From Symbiodinium kawagutii (Eukaryota > Sar > Dinophyceae > Suessiales > Symbiodiniaceae): a stretch of 64,000 nucleotides of DNA. A program made the position numbers and the translations under genes. Shown here piece by piece: positions 43,262 through 51,651 of this stretch (position 1 is the stretch's first letter; each line of letters opens with the position of its first letter). The notes beneath the pieces are model-generated. The model made no database searches, had not been told where the DNA came from, and worked only from the letters and a program-made list of their open reading frames with translations. Where the stretch lies: positions 883,458-947,457 of the forward strand of contig VSDK01024160.1 of the NCBI GenBank assembly GCA_009767595.1, written 5' to 3'.

Positions 43262-46200
43262 TCACCAGCAGCCTCCAGCGTTTCACCACTGGCCCCTGGC
43301 AACCAGAATCAGCCACCTCCTGCTGTGTCTCACTGCACCCATTCTCACCCCTGCGGTTCCTTCCTCCAATATGGGGCATGGAATATCCAGGGAAAAGACG
43401 TCAAGCATGCTCTCGACGTCCTGCATGCCTTCCAAGTTGATGTGCACATTCTCTCCCTCCAAGAGGTTTCCACCGATGCTGCTGCCATCAACGACCCCTC
43501 CGGGTCCATCCAAGTTCTGGCTCATGAGGGCTTCTCTGTCGTCGTCGGGCATCCCTCTGGTTGCTTCCGTCCCCTGGCATTGGCTTTGGAAATGGATGAC
43601 CTGCCAGCTTGGACTTCTGTCACTCTTGGCCACTCGCATCTGCAACTACAGCTGCGGCCGGCCGCCCCTCCTCGTCTCCGTGCACCTGCCTCACAAAGGG
43701 CGACCTGCCCAGGACTTTGAGGACGCTTGCTTCTCTTTGCGCACCAGTTTGCTTCCTGTGGTTCATGGCCAGCATCCGCTTTTGGTCATGGGAGACTTCA
43801 ATGAGGAACTGCACCTGGTTGGGTCTGGCACTGATCGCGAGCTCACTCTCCATCACACATTGCAGGCATTGTCTCTCCTTCACTTCTCGTCCGATGGATG
43901 CCCCACTTGGCGTCGCCGGCGTTTGGACCACATCGTTTGCAATCCCGGCTTTCTGAGTTCATGCCAGCTCACTGGTGCTGCCTCCTGCCCTTGGGCCACC
44001 GTGTCAGTCCGGACTGACGTGCAAGAAAGTCTTCAGGTCGATCATAGCTTCGTTCTGCATGAGTCGTTGGGGTTCCCTGCCGTCCGCGACCCCGCTCGTC
44101 GCCGGGCACGGGCCTGTCACTTCAAACAGCGCCCGTGCCGCATGCAGCTCCACGCTCCAACAGCCTTGCAACAGGCAGTCTATGAGTACCATGCCCTCTC
44201 ACAACAGCCTGGTCAACATCCTGACCCTTTCACCTTCCTCGCTCAGACCGCGGCAGCATCCTCTCGACCAGTCCAACCCTGTCGATACAGCGATCCACCT
44301 TCCATCCAGGCCCTTTGCCTCCGTCGCACTTTGTGTGATGACCCTATTGAACGACGGGCACTCTCTTTGCAAATCTTCCGGCACCGTAGCCAGGCCAAAA
44401 AACTCTGGCGTGCCAACCTGGTCATTCGTGCTGCTCGTGGTGATTGGGGTGCCCGCCGCCTGCTGCAAGCTCGGCCCTCCAGCTCCCTCTCTGCTCGTGG
44501 TCTGGTACATCGATACGGCGACGAACGCTCTGCCGCCCAAGCTGTCCAACAACATTTTGCCCACCGCCTTGCGCCTACACTCGCTGTTGCGGCTCCAGTT
44601 GATTTCTCTGACTTACCTGACTCTGAGGCCCCTTTCACTACCGGTGAGGTCTACGAGGCCGTTGCTCGCTTAAAACTCGGGACCACCACCGGCATGTCCC
44701 GTCTTAGTGCTGCTGTCCTCAAAGCTTGGGTTGCCTGCCACCTCGGCCTGGAACTTCTCACCAATATGCTTAACAGCCTTTTTCTGTCCACTGCCAACAT
44801 TCCCCTTGAGCTTGCCTGGGGATGGGTCGTCTTGCTCCCGAAAGTGCCTTTGCCCATCGAGCCGGGTCAATACCGTCCGATTGTTTGCGGCGAAGTTCTA
44901 CTCAAGCTCCTTTCCCGCCTTGCCGTTACCCGTCTTGTGGCCTCTTGGCCTGTGCCCCGCTCTTGCTTTGGTTCCGTCCGAGGCCGTGGCCTGCTGGAAG
45001 CACTCTTCGCTGTCAAAGCTTGCCTGCAAGAGAGCAGTGGGCTTGCTGACTCCACCATCTTCCTGCAGCTGGACTTGACTCAGGCTTTCGACAGCATCAA
45101 AATCGACTCTATCCTCACCTTCTTCCGTGACTCTTGGCATCCCTCCACCGCCAAAAGTGCTACCCTGCTCCGCTGGATCCTGCTACATTCCCAGCTACGA
45201 TTCCAGTTCCTCAATGACAGTTGGTGGGTGCACCAAACCGTTGGGACCCAACAAGGTGCTGTCCATAGCCCCCTACTCTTTGCCCGCATCGTCTCTGCCA
45301 AATTCGATGCCCTCACGGAGCAGTGGGAAGCTGCAGGTGAAATACCGGCCTATCGAGCTGGCTCATCGGCAATTTGGGGCCTTTGGTTTGTCGATGACAC
45401 AATCTGCCTCTTTCGTACTTTGGCTCAGTTCTTGCGGCTCTCCCCTTCTATCATTCAATGCCTTCGTGACTTGGGGCTCTCGGTTAACATTCGGAAGTCT
45501 TGTCTACTTGCTGGCGGCTCCGTCCCTGTCCTTCCTGCATGCCTCACTGGTTTGGCCATAGTCACTGAATCCAAATACTTGGGTCTTCCCATCCGGATCT
45601 CCGAGGGCGATTCGCACATGTTGGCTGCACTTTGCCGCCGGGCTAGTTCTGCTTTCTTTTCCAACCGGGCAATTCTCATTAGTCCACATGCCCAGCGGGG
45701 TCACCGATTGCATCTTTTCCAGTCCTTGGTCACCTCCAGCATCCGATGGTCTCTTGCCATTCTTACACCCCTGCAATCTCATCTTCGGCAGCTCCGGGTA
45801 CAACATGTCACCCTGATGGCCTGGACCCTTCGCGCACGTCCTCACTTCAGTTGGCACCATCCAGACTGCTATCAAGTCCTCCGGCATTGCGTCAAGCTCT
45901 GGACGAAGGTCTACAGCACTCTTTGGGATGGTCTCCTCCTTGCTTGTATTTGGCAATGGGTTGGCCACGTCTTGCGTCAAGCTCCTTCCTCCTTGCCTCG
46001 GAACACCTTACTGTCCCTCCATCACCAAGATCGCCAAAGTCATCATTTGCGGCGCCACCGCACTGGACCCAACAACTCTGGGCATCGTATTGTCCTGCGG
46101 TGGCTTCGTGCCAGGGACATTCCCAATGACACTGCCCATGACCGCATACGCTGGCGAGCTCTGCAAAATGATTGGATCGATTCATATGGTGTTCGCCTCT

Positions 46201-46628
46201 TGGCTCCGGGCGTCAATGTTCATGCAACCTCGCCGGACAAGCACCTGCCTGAATACCGTGCCGTGCAAGGATCTTTCACGGGTCAGCAGCTTCTGGTTTG
46301 TTATTGGGACGATGCTTCCGCCACCTGGTCCATGCACGAACTTCACCGGACTCACGGCTGGCGTCGCTGCTCCTCTCCTGGTGCTTGTACTCCAGCTTCC
46401 TTTTTTGACGCTGTGGCAGCAACATACTGCACGTGGAAACACAGTTCGACTTTCCAGCTTCGTCTCCTCTTGTTTGATCGCCACGGGCCGGACACGAACT
46501 TCTACGACTTCATCTTTGCCATCCTTCCAACAACCCTGGATTGGGCATCTCGCGATCAGATAGTCCTTGAAATTTCGACCTGCCCTTCTACATGGTGGCA
46601 ACGAGTGAAGGCCGCTATTGTTTTCTGA
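43262..46628 (+). CDS. Retrotransposon ORF2: endonuclease and reverse transcriptase (frameshifted)
   Basis: The endonuclease N-terminus is in the frame of ORF1 (YGAWNIQGKDVKHALDVLHA, then VHILSLQEV), directly after the ORF1 stop. Near 43656-43672 the coding frame shifts by one base, and the rest continues as one frame open to TGA 46628, starting with SVHLPHKGRPAQDF, the endonuclease MGDFNEEL motif (about 43788) and RRLDHIVCNPG. Reverse-transcriptase motifs follow: LLPKVPLPIEPGQYRPI, the catalytic LDLTQAFDSI (about 45069), GTQQGAVHSPL and the catalytic box FVDD (45387-45398), where FADD or YADD is more common. A C-terminal region with WQWVGHVLR and conserved Trp residues ends the protein; no RNase H motif was recognised. 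Makes first-strand cDNA at nicked target DNA. Confidence 0.88.
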
Positions 46629-46789
46629 CTTTGCGACCTGAATGGTTGTCAGTCCATGCTTGTTTTTCTTTCACCACTTTTCTGCTGGTGGCTGCTGGGG
46701 AGCGTGGCTAACAAGGCCCGCTTCACGTCTCTCGTCCCTCGGCGTGGCCGGGGCAGCATACAGCTGATGGCGATGGAAAAAAAAAAAAA
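46629..46789 (+). other. Retrotransposon 3' UTR and poly-A tail
   Basis: About 147 bp of non-coding sequence after the ORF2 stop, then 14 A residues (46776-46789). No AATAAA-like signal. Confidence 0.85.
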
Positions 46790-46803
46790 TAGGCAACTAT
46801 TTC
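46789..46803. repeat. Target-site duplication, 3' copy
   Basis: ATAGGCAACTATTTC; the first A may belong to the poly-A tail. Matches 42109-42123. Confidence 0.9.
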
Positions 46804-46829
46804 TGAAGTTTCGTGACCATGTTTAATAG

Positions 46830-47000
46830 CTGGATCCCCCATCACGACCGAAATCCGAGGTGGACGGCTGGGAGAAGCAAGGCATCCCGGTCTCGCGGCT
46901 CAGCACTTTGGACAGCGCCCTGGGCATCGTCGAAGAGCTGAACAAGTTGCAGGAAGCCACTGAGGAAGAGGCGCGAAGCGCTGCGAGCCGAAGGGGCTGA
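46830..47000 (+). CDS. SAP-module exon 14
   Basis: Starts after TTTAATAG|CTG in phase 0, matching the phase of exon 13. Encodes SEVDGWEKQGIPVSRLSTLD then SALGIVEELNKL and an acidic/Ala tail to TGA 47000. GC-rich third positions. The exon probably ends earlier at a GC donor (GAGGAAGAG|GCG). Its acceptor lies only 26 bp after the retrotransposon target-site duplication. Confidence 0.65.
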   Translation: MDPPSRPKSEVDGWEKQGIPVSRLSTLDSALGIVEELNKLQEATEEEARSAASRRG

Positions 47001-47641
47001 TGGCGAAGCTCACCGTGAAGCATGGTGAGATCAACAGGTTGGTGGGTCAATGGTTGAAGGGGTCAACTTAATGGTTGGAGAAATGGGTTGTGAATGCAAC
47101 TTGATCTGGCTGGTGGGTTTTAATAGTTTTTCTTAATTGAAAGGCTTGAAGGTTGGTCGAATAGTAATTTCCGTAGGGGTTGAAACGTGTTCAAAGAACC
47201 AACCAACGGTTATACCAGGAGGGGTGAAACCAGATGGTAATGGTTCTTGACACTCAGAAAATCTCAGAAACATGGACGTGTGGTCCTCATCGTTGGTTGC
47301 TCATCTCCACTCTTTTAACCATCAGAAAGCAATAACAACCGATTCTTCACCAGGTTTGATACATGTGCCTGAAATCAGTAGCTATGACATTTGAAATATC
47401 AAGTGACCTATCATAGCCAATGATAACCATGATGTATATAAGTCGTGCTTTTATCAACCACTTTACCGGTTTCAAATGTACTGTAGCAAAGCCTGATTGA
47501 CAATGTGCAACCACACACACGTATCATCATTAGTTTATTGTTTCATTAATTTTGTTGGAACTAATGCACGCCAATCAAACAACAATGGGTGTAATGGCCA
47601 TAACCATGTAAGTTTGTGGTCTTGTGTGATTCAACAAGCAG

Positions 47642-47806
47642 AGTCAAGAACTCCAGGTGTTCAACCAGCAGGTGTTGGTGCGGATTCGTCAGGTAAAAAA
47701 GACCTACAAACTCTTGGGCCTACCAAAGGAGCCGGGCGTGGATCGAGCTGCGATGATCAGTCGCCTGAAGCATTACATGATTTGGCAAGACCTGAGGCCG
47801 GCCTAG
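47642..47806 (+). CDS. SAP-module exon 15
   Basis: Acceptor CAAGCAG|AGT, phase 0, open 54 codons to TAG. Encodes a basic helix (QQVLVRIRQVKKTYKLLGLP) then EPGVDRAAMISRLKHYMIW. Its second half matches exon 11. A GC donor at CTGAG|GCC would give the phase for exon 16. Confidence 0.66.
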   Translation, partial: SQELQVFNQQVLVRIRQVKKTYKLLGLPKEPGVDRAAMISRLKHYMIWQDLRPA

Positions 47807-48134
47807 GGCGGCTGGGGATGTCATTGATGGGCACCTGAGTGGAACCACCGGTGGTCCGAGGACTTTCTGCGGGCTGAAGGGGTTGTAGAATCCCTCTGGG
47901 GTGAGCTGGTGTGATTCAATGCATCCAATTTGCCACTTCAGATGGCGTGTTAACCAAGATCGGGGGCCTCAATCATCCTCAGCTGGAAATCCAACCGTGC
48001 ACCATGAAATTGCAGGAACCTTTAGCGCTTCACATGTGGGTTGATGGCAGGCATCCGCTGTAAGCATTCAGAAGCTCAGCGATTTGCACAAACTGTTCCG
48101 CACGATGAGCAATTATCCATTTGCTCGTCACTGC

Positions 48135-48340
48135 TATATGCGTCCAGTTACCATGAAATAGTAGGTAACCAGCTGGTTTCTACCATTGTTTCTTGGGGTT
48201 AGTTACCTGCTATAAAGGTAATTGCTATAGTCATGGTAGATTGGGTATAGTTACCCTACACAACATTAATGTTGGGGGTTGGTTGCCTACTATCACCTAT
48301 TGCTCCTATTGCTGCTCTAGTAGCTGGAAGCATAGGGGTG
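48135..48340. repeat. Inverted-repeat element, family C, copy 4 (long)
   Basis: ATATGCGTCCAGTTACCATG at the left and AGTAGCTGGAAGCATAGGGG at the right, with two internal GGTAACC/GTTACC blocks. About twice the length of the other copies, so possibly a nested or tandem copy. Confidence 0.5.
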
Positions 48341-48734
48341 GTCATCAACCACACTGTATACCCATTCGCAGCGGGATGCAACTGTTCGGGAGCCTGACAT
48401 CGCCAGGGCTACCCCGTATATATATCTTGTGATAAACGACCATCCTTCAGGTATCAACCTATCAACCAGCTAAACCCGGCTGAACCCTTCTGAACCATCA
48501 ATCGTTGGCATACCTCCCCCCAATCATTTTGCCCTGCCAGCAACTCTGGGCCAGTCCTTCTATACTACATTATCCCTATCATACCAGTTGTAGTTGTATA
48601 TCTATGTGCTTGGAAGTATTAATACCTATATTTTTAAATATAGATAGACAGTTTTTTTTAAACCAATATCAGATATCTTAACTTAGTATCTTACCCCTAT
48701 CATCCCCCTATTCACCAATTGCTTTGCCAATTAG

Positions 48735-48856
48735 CTACCTGCGTTTCTTTCTACCTCGTCGGGAGAAGTCCGCTGCCAGGCCATCCGAACTGCGGAAGGA
48801 ATGCCTGAAACACAACTTGTCAGCCTCTGGACGCTTGGCGCCGCCCCTGAGCCATG
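48735..48856 (+). CDS. SAP-module exon 16
   Basis: Acceptor CAATTAG|C and donor CATG|GTGAGG. Encodes a basic start (LRFFLPRREKSAARP) and SELRKECLKHNLSASGRLAP, the first helix and loop of a SAP motif. Ends with one base, which joins the GA opening exon 17. Confidence 0.68.
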
Positions 48857-49307
48857 GTGAGGTGAACAGTGAACATGCTATGCCCAGTTCCGATTTGTAA
48901 TGTTGGTTTGTGATTAGTGTAACCCCCCCTAAAGTAATGAAAATAGATGAAACCAACAGGTAGATACTAATCAGAAACCAGCATTACTCAGAAATGCGTT
49001 TCTTTGCCTGTTTGTGTGTGTGTGTGCCCGTGAGGTTTGTACAGTTGATTGCTAAGAAGATAAGATCAGCTTTATACAACCCGTTGCTTTTTGACCTCTT
49101 CAGATTGGATGACATGGTATCAGCTTGTGGGCCTGCAGCTTCCTTTGGTGATGGGCCAAGGCATGTTCAAGTTGACAATTGTTTCACCAGCAGATGCCTT
49201 GCAATTTCCCCTATGCTTAATTTGTGTTTCTTGGACATTCGCAATTTGCTGGCCAAAGGCATCGGCTTTGTTGACTGAAGAAACGACACATCTAGGGACA
49301 AACTTGG

Positions 49308-49490
49308 CTGGCTGGTGGTTTTAAAGATTCTTTATTTTCCCATATTTTCCCTAGTAATTATTAACCAATGGTTTGTTGACTAGTATGTCATTGTTCGGGC
49401 AAACCTCCTGGAAGCCCTGGCAAAAAAAAAATGTTGACTAGTGTAGACTAGTATTTTTCATGGGGGTGGTTCAACCACCAACAGCAGTCG
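49308..49490. repeat. Inverted-repeat element, family E
   Basis: GGCTGGCTGGTGGTTTTAAA at the left and GGTGGTTCAACCACCAACAG at the right, with a GTTGACTAGTAT motif repeated inside. Confidence 0.5.
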
Positions 49491-49513
49491 GTGTTTGCTG
49501 ACTCCTACTGCAG

Positions 49514-49602
49514 GAAGCATCGAGGAGCTCATCACCAAGCTTCTCTTAAAGCACTGTGGCTTTGTAGTGGAGGAGCCGGCTGTTGAACAGATTGCAAGCT
49601 GA
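49514..49602 (+). CDS. SAP-module exon 17, probable last exon
   Basis: Acceptor CTACTGCAG|GA. Encodes SIEELITKLLLKHCGFVVEE, the second helix completing exon 16's module, and a short tail to TGA 49600-49602. The stop codon touches the first bases of a tandem pair of family A repeats. A GT donor within (TTT|GTAGTG) is an alternative ending. Confidence 0.66.
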
Positions 49603-49607
49603 AGGGA

Positions 49608-49710
49608 ATATGACCATGGGTCAATATTAACCAACCAATAATGGGGGATGGTACCCAACAACAACAATGGGAAAACAATGGTCAATGATAGTGGAACCAG
49701 GGGTACGGGT
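49608..49710 (-). repeat. MITE-like element, family A, copy 6 (truncated)
   Basis: Starts GACCATGGGTCAATATT and stops after GGGGTACGGGT without its second inverted repeat. First of two tandem copies. Confidence 0.75.
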
Positions 49711-49718
49711 TGAAGGGA

Positions 49719-49838
49719 ATATGGCTAGGGGTCAATATTCATTAGCCAACTAAGGGAGGGATAATCACCAACAATAATAGGGAAACAATGGTTGATAGTG
49801 GGGGAACCAGGGGTACGGGGTTTCGACTCACAGCCATT
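49719..49838 (-). repeat. MITE-like element, family A, copy 7
   Basis: Complete copy ending TTTCGACTCACAGCCAT. The flanking TGAAGGGAATATG occurs before both copies, so the pair arose by tandem duplication including flank. Confidence 0.75.
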
Positions 49839-50210
49839 TAATTTGCGGCAGTATAGCTTTGAACATGCCTGTTGCATGCCTTGCAGCAAGCCAGGTTCTA
49901 CCTTTTTTTGCATGTGGAATTTTCTCAACATTTGGGATGATGGGTTGATTGATTAATGTCTTCTAAGGGATTGAAACCATCAACCAGGTATGTTGGGTTG
50001 CCTTTTTACAACTGGAGATGTGGTAGGTTCCTGTCCAGAACAAATTTGGTGACTTTTTTGTACACCGGGATTCCCTTGCTGCTTTGCCATACTGATTTTA
50101 CTTGGGTTCAGGGAATCGTCCAATGGCTCATGTACTTTCCAGACGTGTTGTTTTTGCTGCCAACGTTGCACATGTGCTGCTGATGGTGCTGGCCGCCAAG
50201 CCCTTACATC

Positions 50211-50376
50211 ATGGCAATCCATGGCACCTGGGTCGCCCTGGAACCCAAGGAGGCAACGACCATGCCCGAGTTCTCGGCTTTCACGCCTCCCCCGCGATCC
50301 GAAAAGAAGCCGCCGCCCCCGGGGCCAGCAGCTCCCGCCCCGAGCGGCAGGGTGGCCACAGCCTTTCATCACTTGG
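50211..50376 (+). CDS. J-domain protein, exon 1
   Basis: The ATG at 50211 is in frame. The exon encodes a short N-terminus, an acidic segment (LEPKEATTMPEFSAF), a Pro-rich linker (TPPPRSEKKPPPPGPAAPAP) and the start of a J domain (ATAFHHLG). It ends CACTTGG|GCCGCT, a GC donor, one base into the Gly codon. An upstream exon cannot be ruled out because the frame is open from 50184. J domains stimulate Hsp70 ATPase. Joined exons total 345 nt, 114 residues, giving a small J protein with no Gly/Phe or zinc-finger region. Confidence 0.8.
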
Positions 50377-51191
50377 GCCGCTGAGAGTTGCAATTCAGTG
50401 GAGGGTGGGCTTGGGCTTGGGTCACTGGTAGATCTAGCTGTAAATCACATGGGAACCACTTGCCATGCATGGTGATTTAGCTGCAAATCACCAGCCCAGT
50501 GGTAAGAAAGTGGTGTGTGTTCACCCCGACGGCTTGCGGTCACCCGCCCATTGCCAGCTATATGCACCTGGGATGCGGCTGGTTGAATCCCAGCTTGCCC
50601 TGCATGGCCCCACCATGGGTTCCATCCGTGGCTGTCACTGGGAACGTGATCGAGCACATAGATGCCATATTGATTTTGATTTCCAAATTACAATCAACTG
50701 ATGTGTTTCAAGGTTGATTTCTGCCATGAGCAGAACTGCGGGTAAAACCTCCATGTTCCTCTAGAAGGGATGGTCATCATTTTTTTCAACGGGTACTGTA
50801 TGTTTTGGTTTTTGTCAATGTGAATGATTTTTACTCTTGTGTTTGAAAACGATAACCGCTTTGATGACCTTAGCCCAGAAAGGATGTTTGGAACATGGGC
50901 GCATGGCTTTGAGATATTTGACATGGGTTCCTCCACTCTGTGTGATTTGTTTTAAAAAACAATATGAACGACTCGACTTTTCCATTTGTGCATTTTGGTG
51001 CCTTAAAGTGGTCAGAATTCCTGTTCCCACGCGTTTGGCTTAAAACCTTCAAAGGAACATGTTGGACATTTGCAATGTTGGATGCTGATGAGTCAGATCC
51101 TAGAGATCAGCATACAACACCAAGCTAGGAAGCCGTCCCCAATCCCAATCCCTGTAGCACGTCGGTCACGTGGCCATGGACGGCTCCTTAG

Positions 51192-51240
51192 GATTGGATG
51201 TGACAGCGCGGCAAGACGAGGTTCGAAGAGCATATCGAAG
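51192..51240 (+). CDS. J-domain protein, exon 2 (49 nt)
   Basis: Acceptor CTCCTTAG|GA and donor CGAAG|GTAGCT. Encodes LDVTARQDEVRRAYR, the J-domain helix I-II region with the conserved LGL and RRAYRRLA signatures. Phases match exon 1 (1+2 nt) and exon 3 (2+1 nt) exactly. Confidence 0.88.
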
Positions 51241-51486
51241 GTAGCTCGCCAAGAACTCTGACCAACCCATACCAGTGAAGATGGCTTAGAAGTGGCTTGG
51301 GCTTGCTAAGCTGGTTTTGTATAATATACATTAAAATATACTGATATATACTGTATATACTGTATATGTATATGTTTCATTCTCAACAGGCAACTCCGTT
51401 ACTGCAGCTTGTTATTGGGCAACAGGGGAACAATCACAGGGGTCGAAATGATTCAAAATTCACATTTTGATACATCCGGGAAAGAA

Positions 51487-51487
51487 C

Positions 51488-51517
<30 letters not shown>
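51487..51517. repeat. (GA)n microsatellite
   Basis: AG dinucleotide run in the J-gene intron, 135 bp upstream of the nested ORF's start. Confidence 0.9.
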
Positions 51518-51519
<2 letters not shown>

Positions 51520-51651
51520 CCCAGCATAAGGGTCGAACCAACCAATCATTCGCACGGCAGGTTTCCTCTCTTAACTGGACCCGTTGCTTGCAGTGCCGGG
51601 TGACTCGCTGCAAACCTTGAGGCTGAAACATCGTCCTGACAGGGTCGTGCC

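Larger units (their letters stand above)
42122..46789 (+). mobile_element. Non-LTR retrotransposon with spliced-leader 5' end
   Basis: Complete-looking insertion: target-site duplication, 22-nt spliced leader, ORF1, ORF2 (endonuclease and reverse transcriptase), a 3' untranslated region of about 147 bp, a 14-A tail and the second duplication copy. The intact leader and exact duplication indicate a fairly recent insertion of a capped, trans-spliced transcript by target-primed reverse transcription. The endonuclease region has one frameshift, so this copy is probably inactive unless the shift is an error or is programmed. It lies in an intron of the SAP-module gene, on the same strand. Confidence 0.92.
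28884..49602 (+). other. Multi-exon SAP-module gene (composite model)
   Basis: About seventeen short exons spread over roughly 20 kb, listed separately below. Nearly all carry a helix-loop-helix resembling a SAP motif (Leu-x-x-x-Cys-x-x-x-Gly/Asp-Leu/Ile-x-Val, then a Leu-rich second helix). SAP motifs are known DNA- or RNA-binding modules. Adjacent exons join in phase with GT donors at 30309/32153, 34876/35022, 37951/38541, 38588/39804, 39878/46830 and 48856/49514. Other junctions need GC or GA donors, which dinoflagellates are known to use. The start is unknown; the last exon ends at TGA 49602. The retrotransposon at 42.1-46.8 kb lies in one intron. Confidence 0.6.

Noticed and set aside
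43283..46601. Numerous 60-160 codon ORFs on the minus strand and in other frames of the 42-46.8 kb element
   Set aside because: Shadows of ORF1 and ORF2, caused by the element's GC-rich codon usage.
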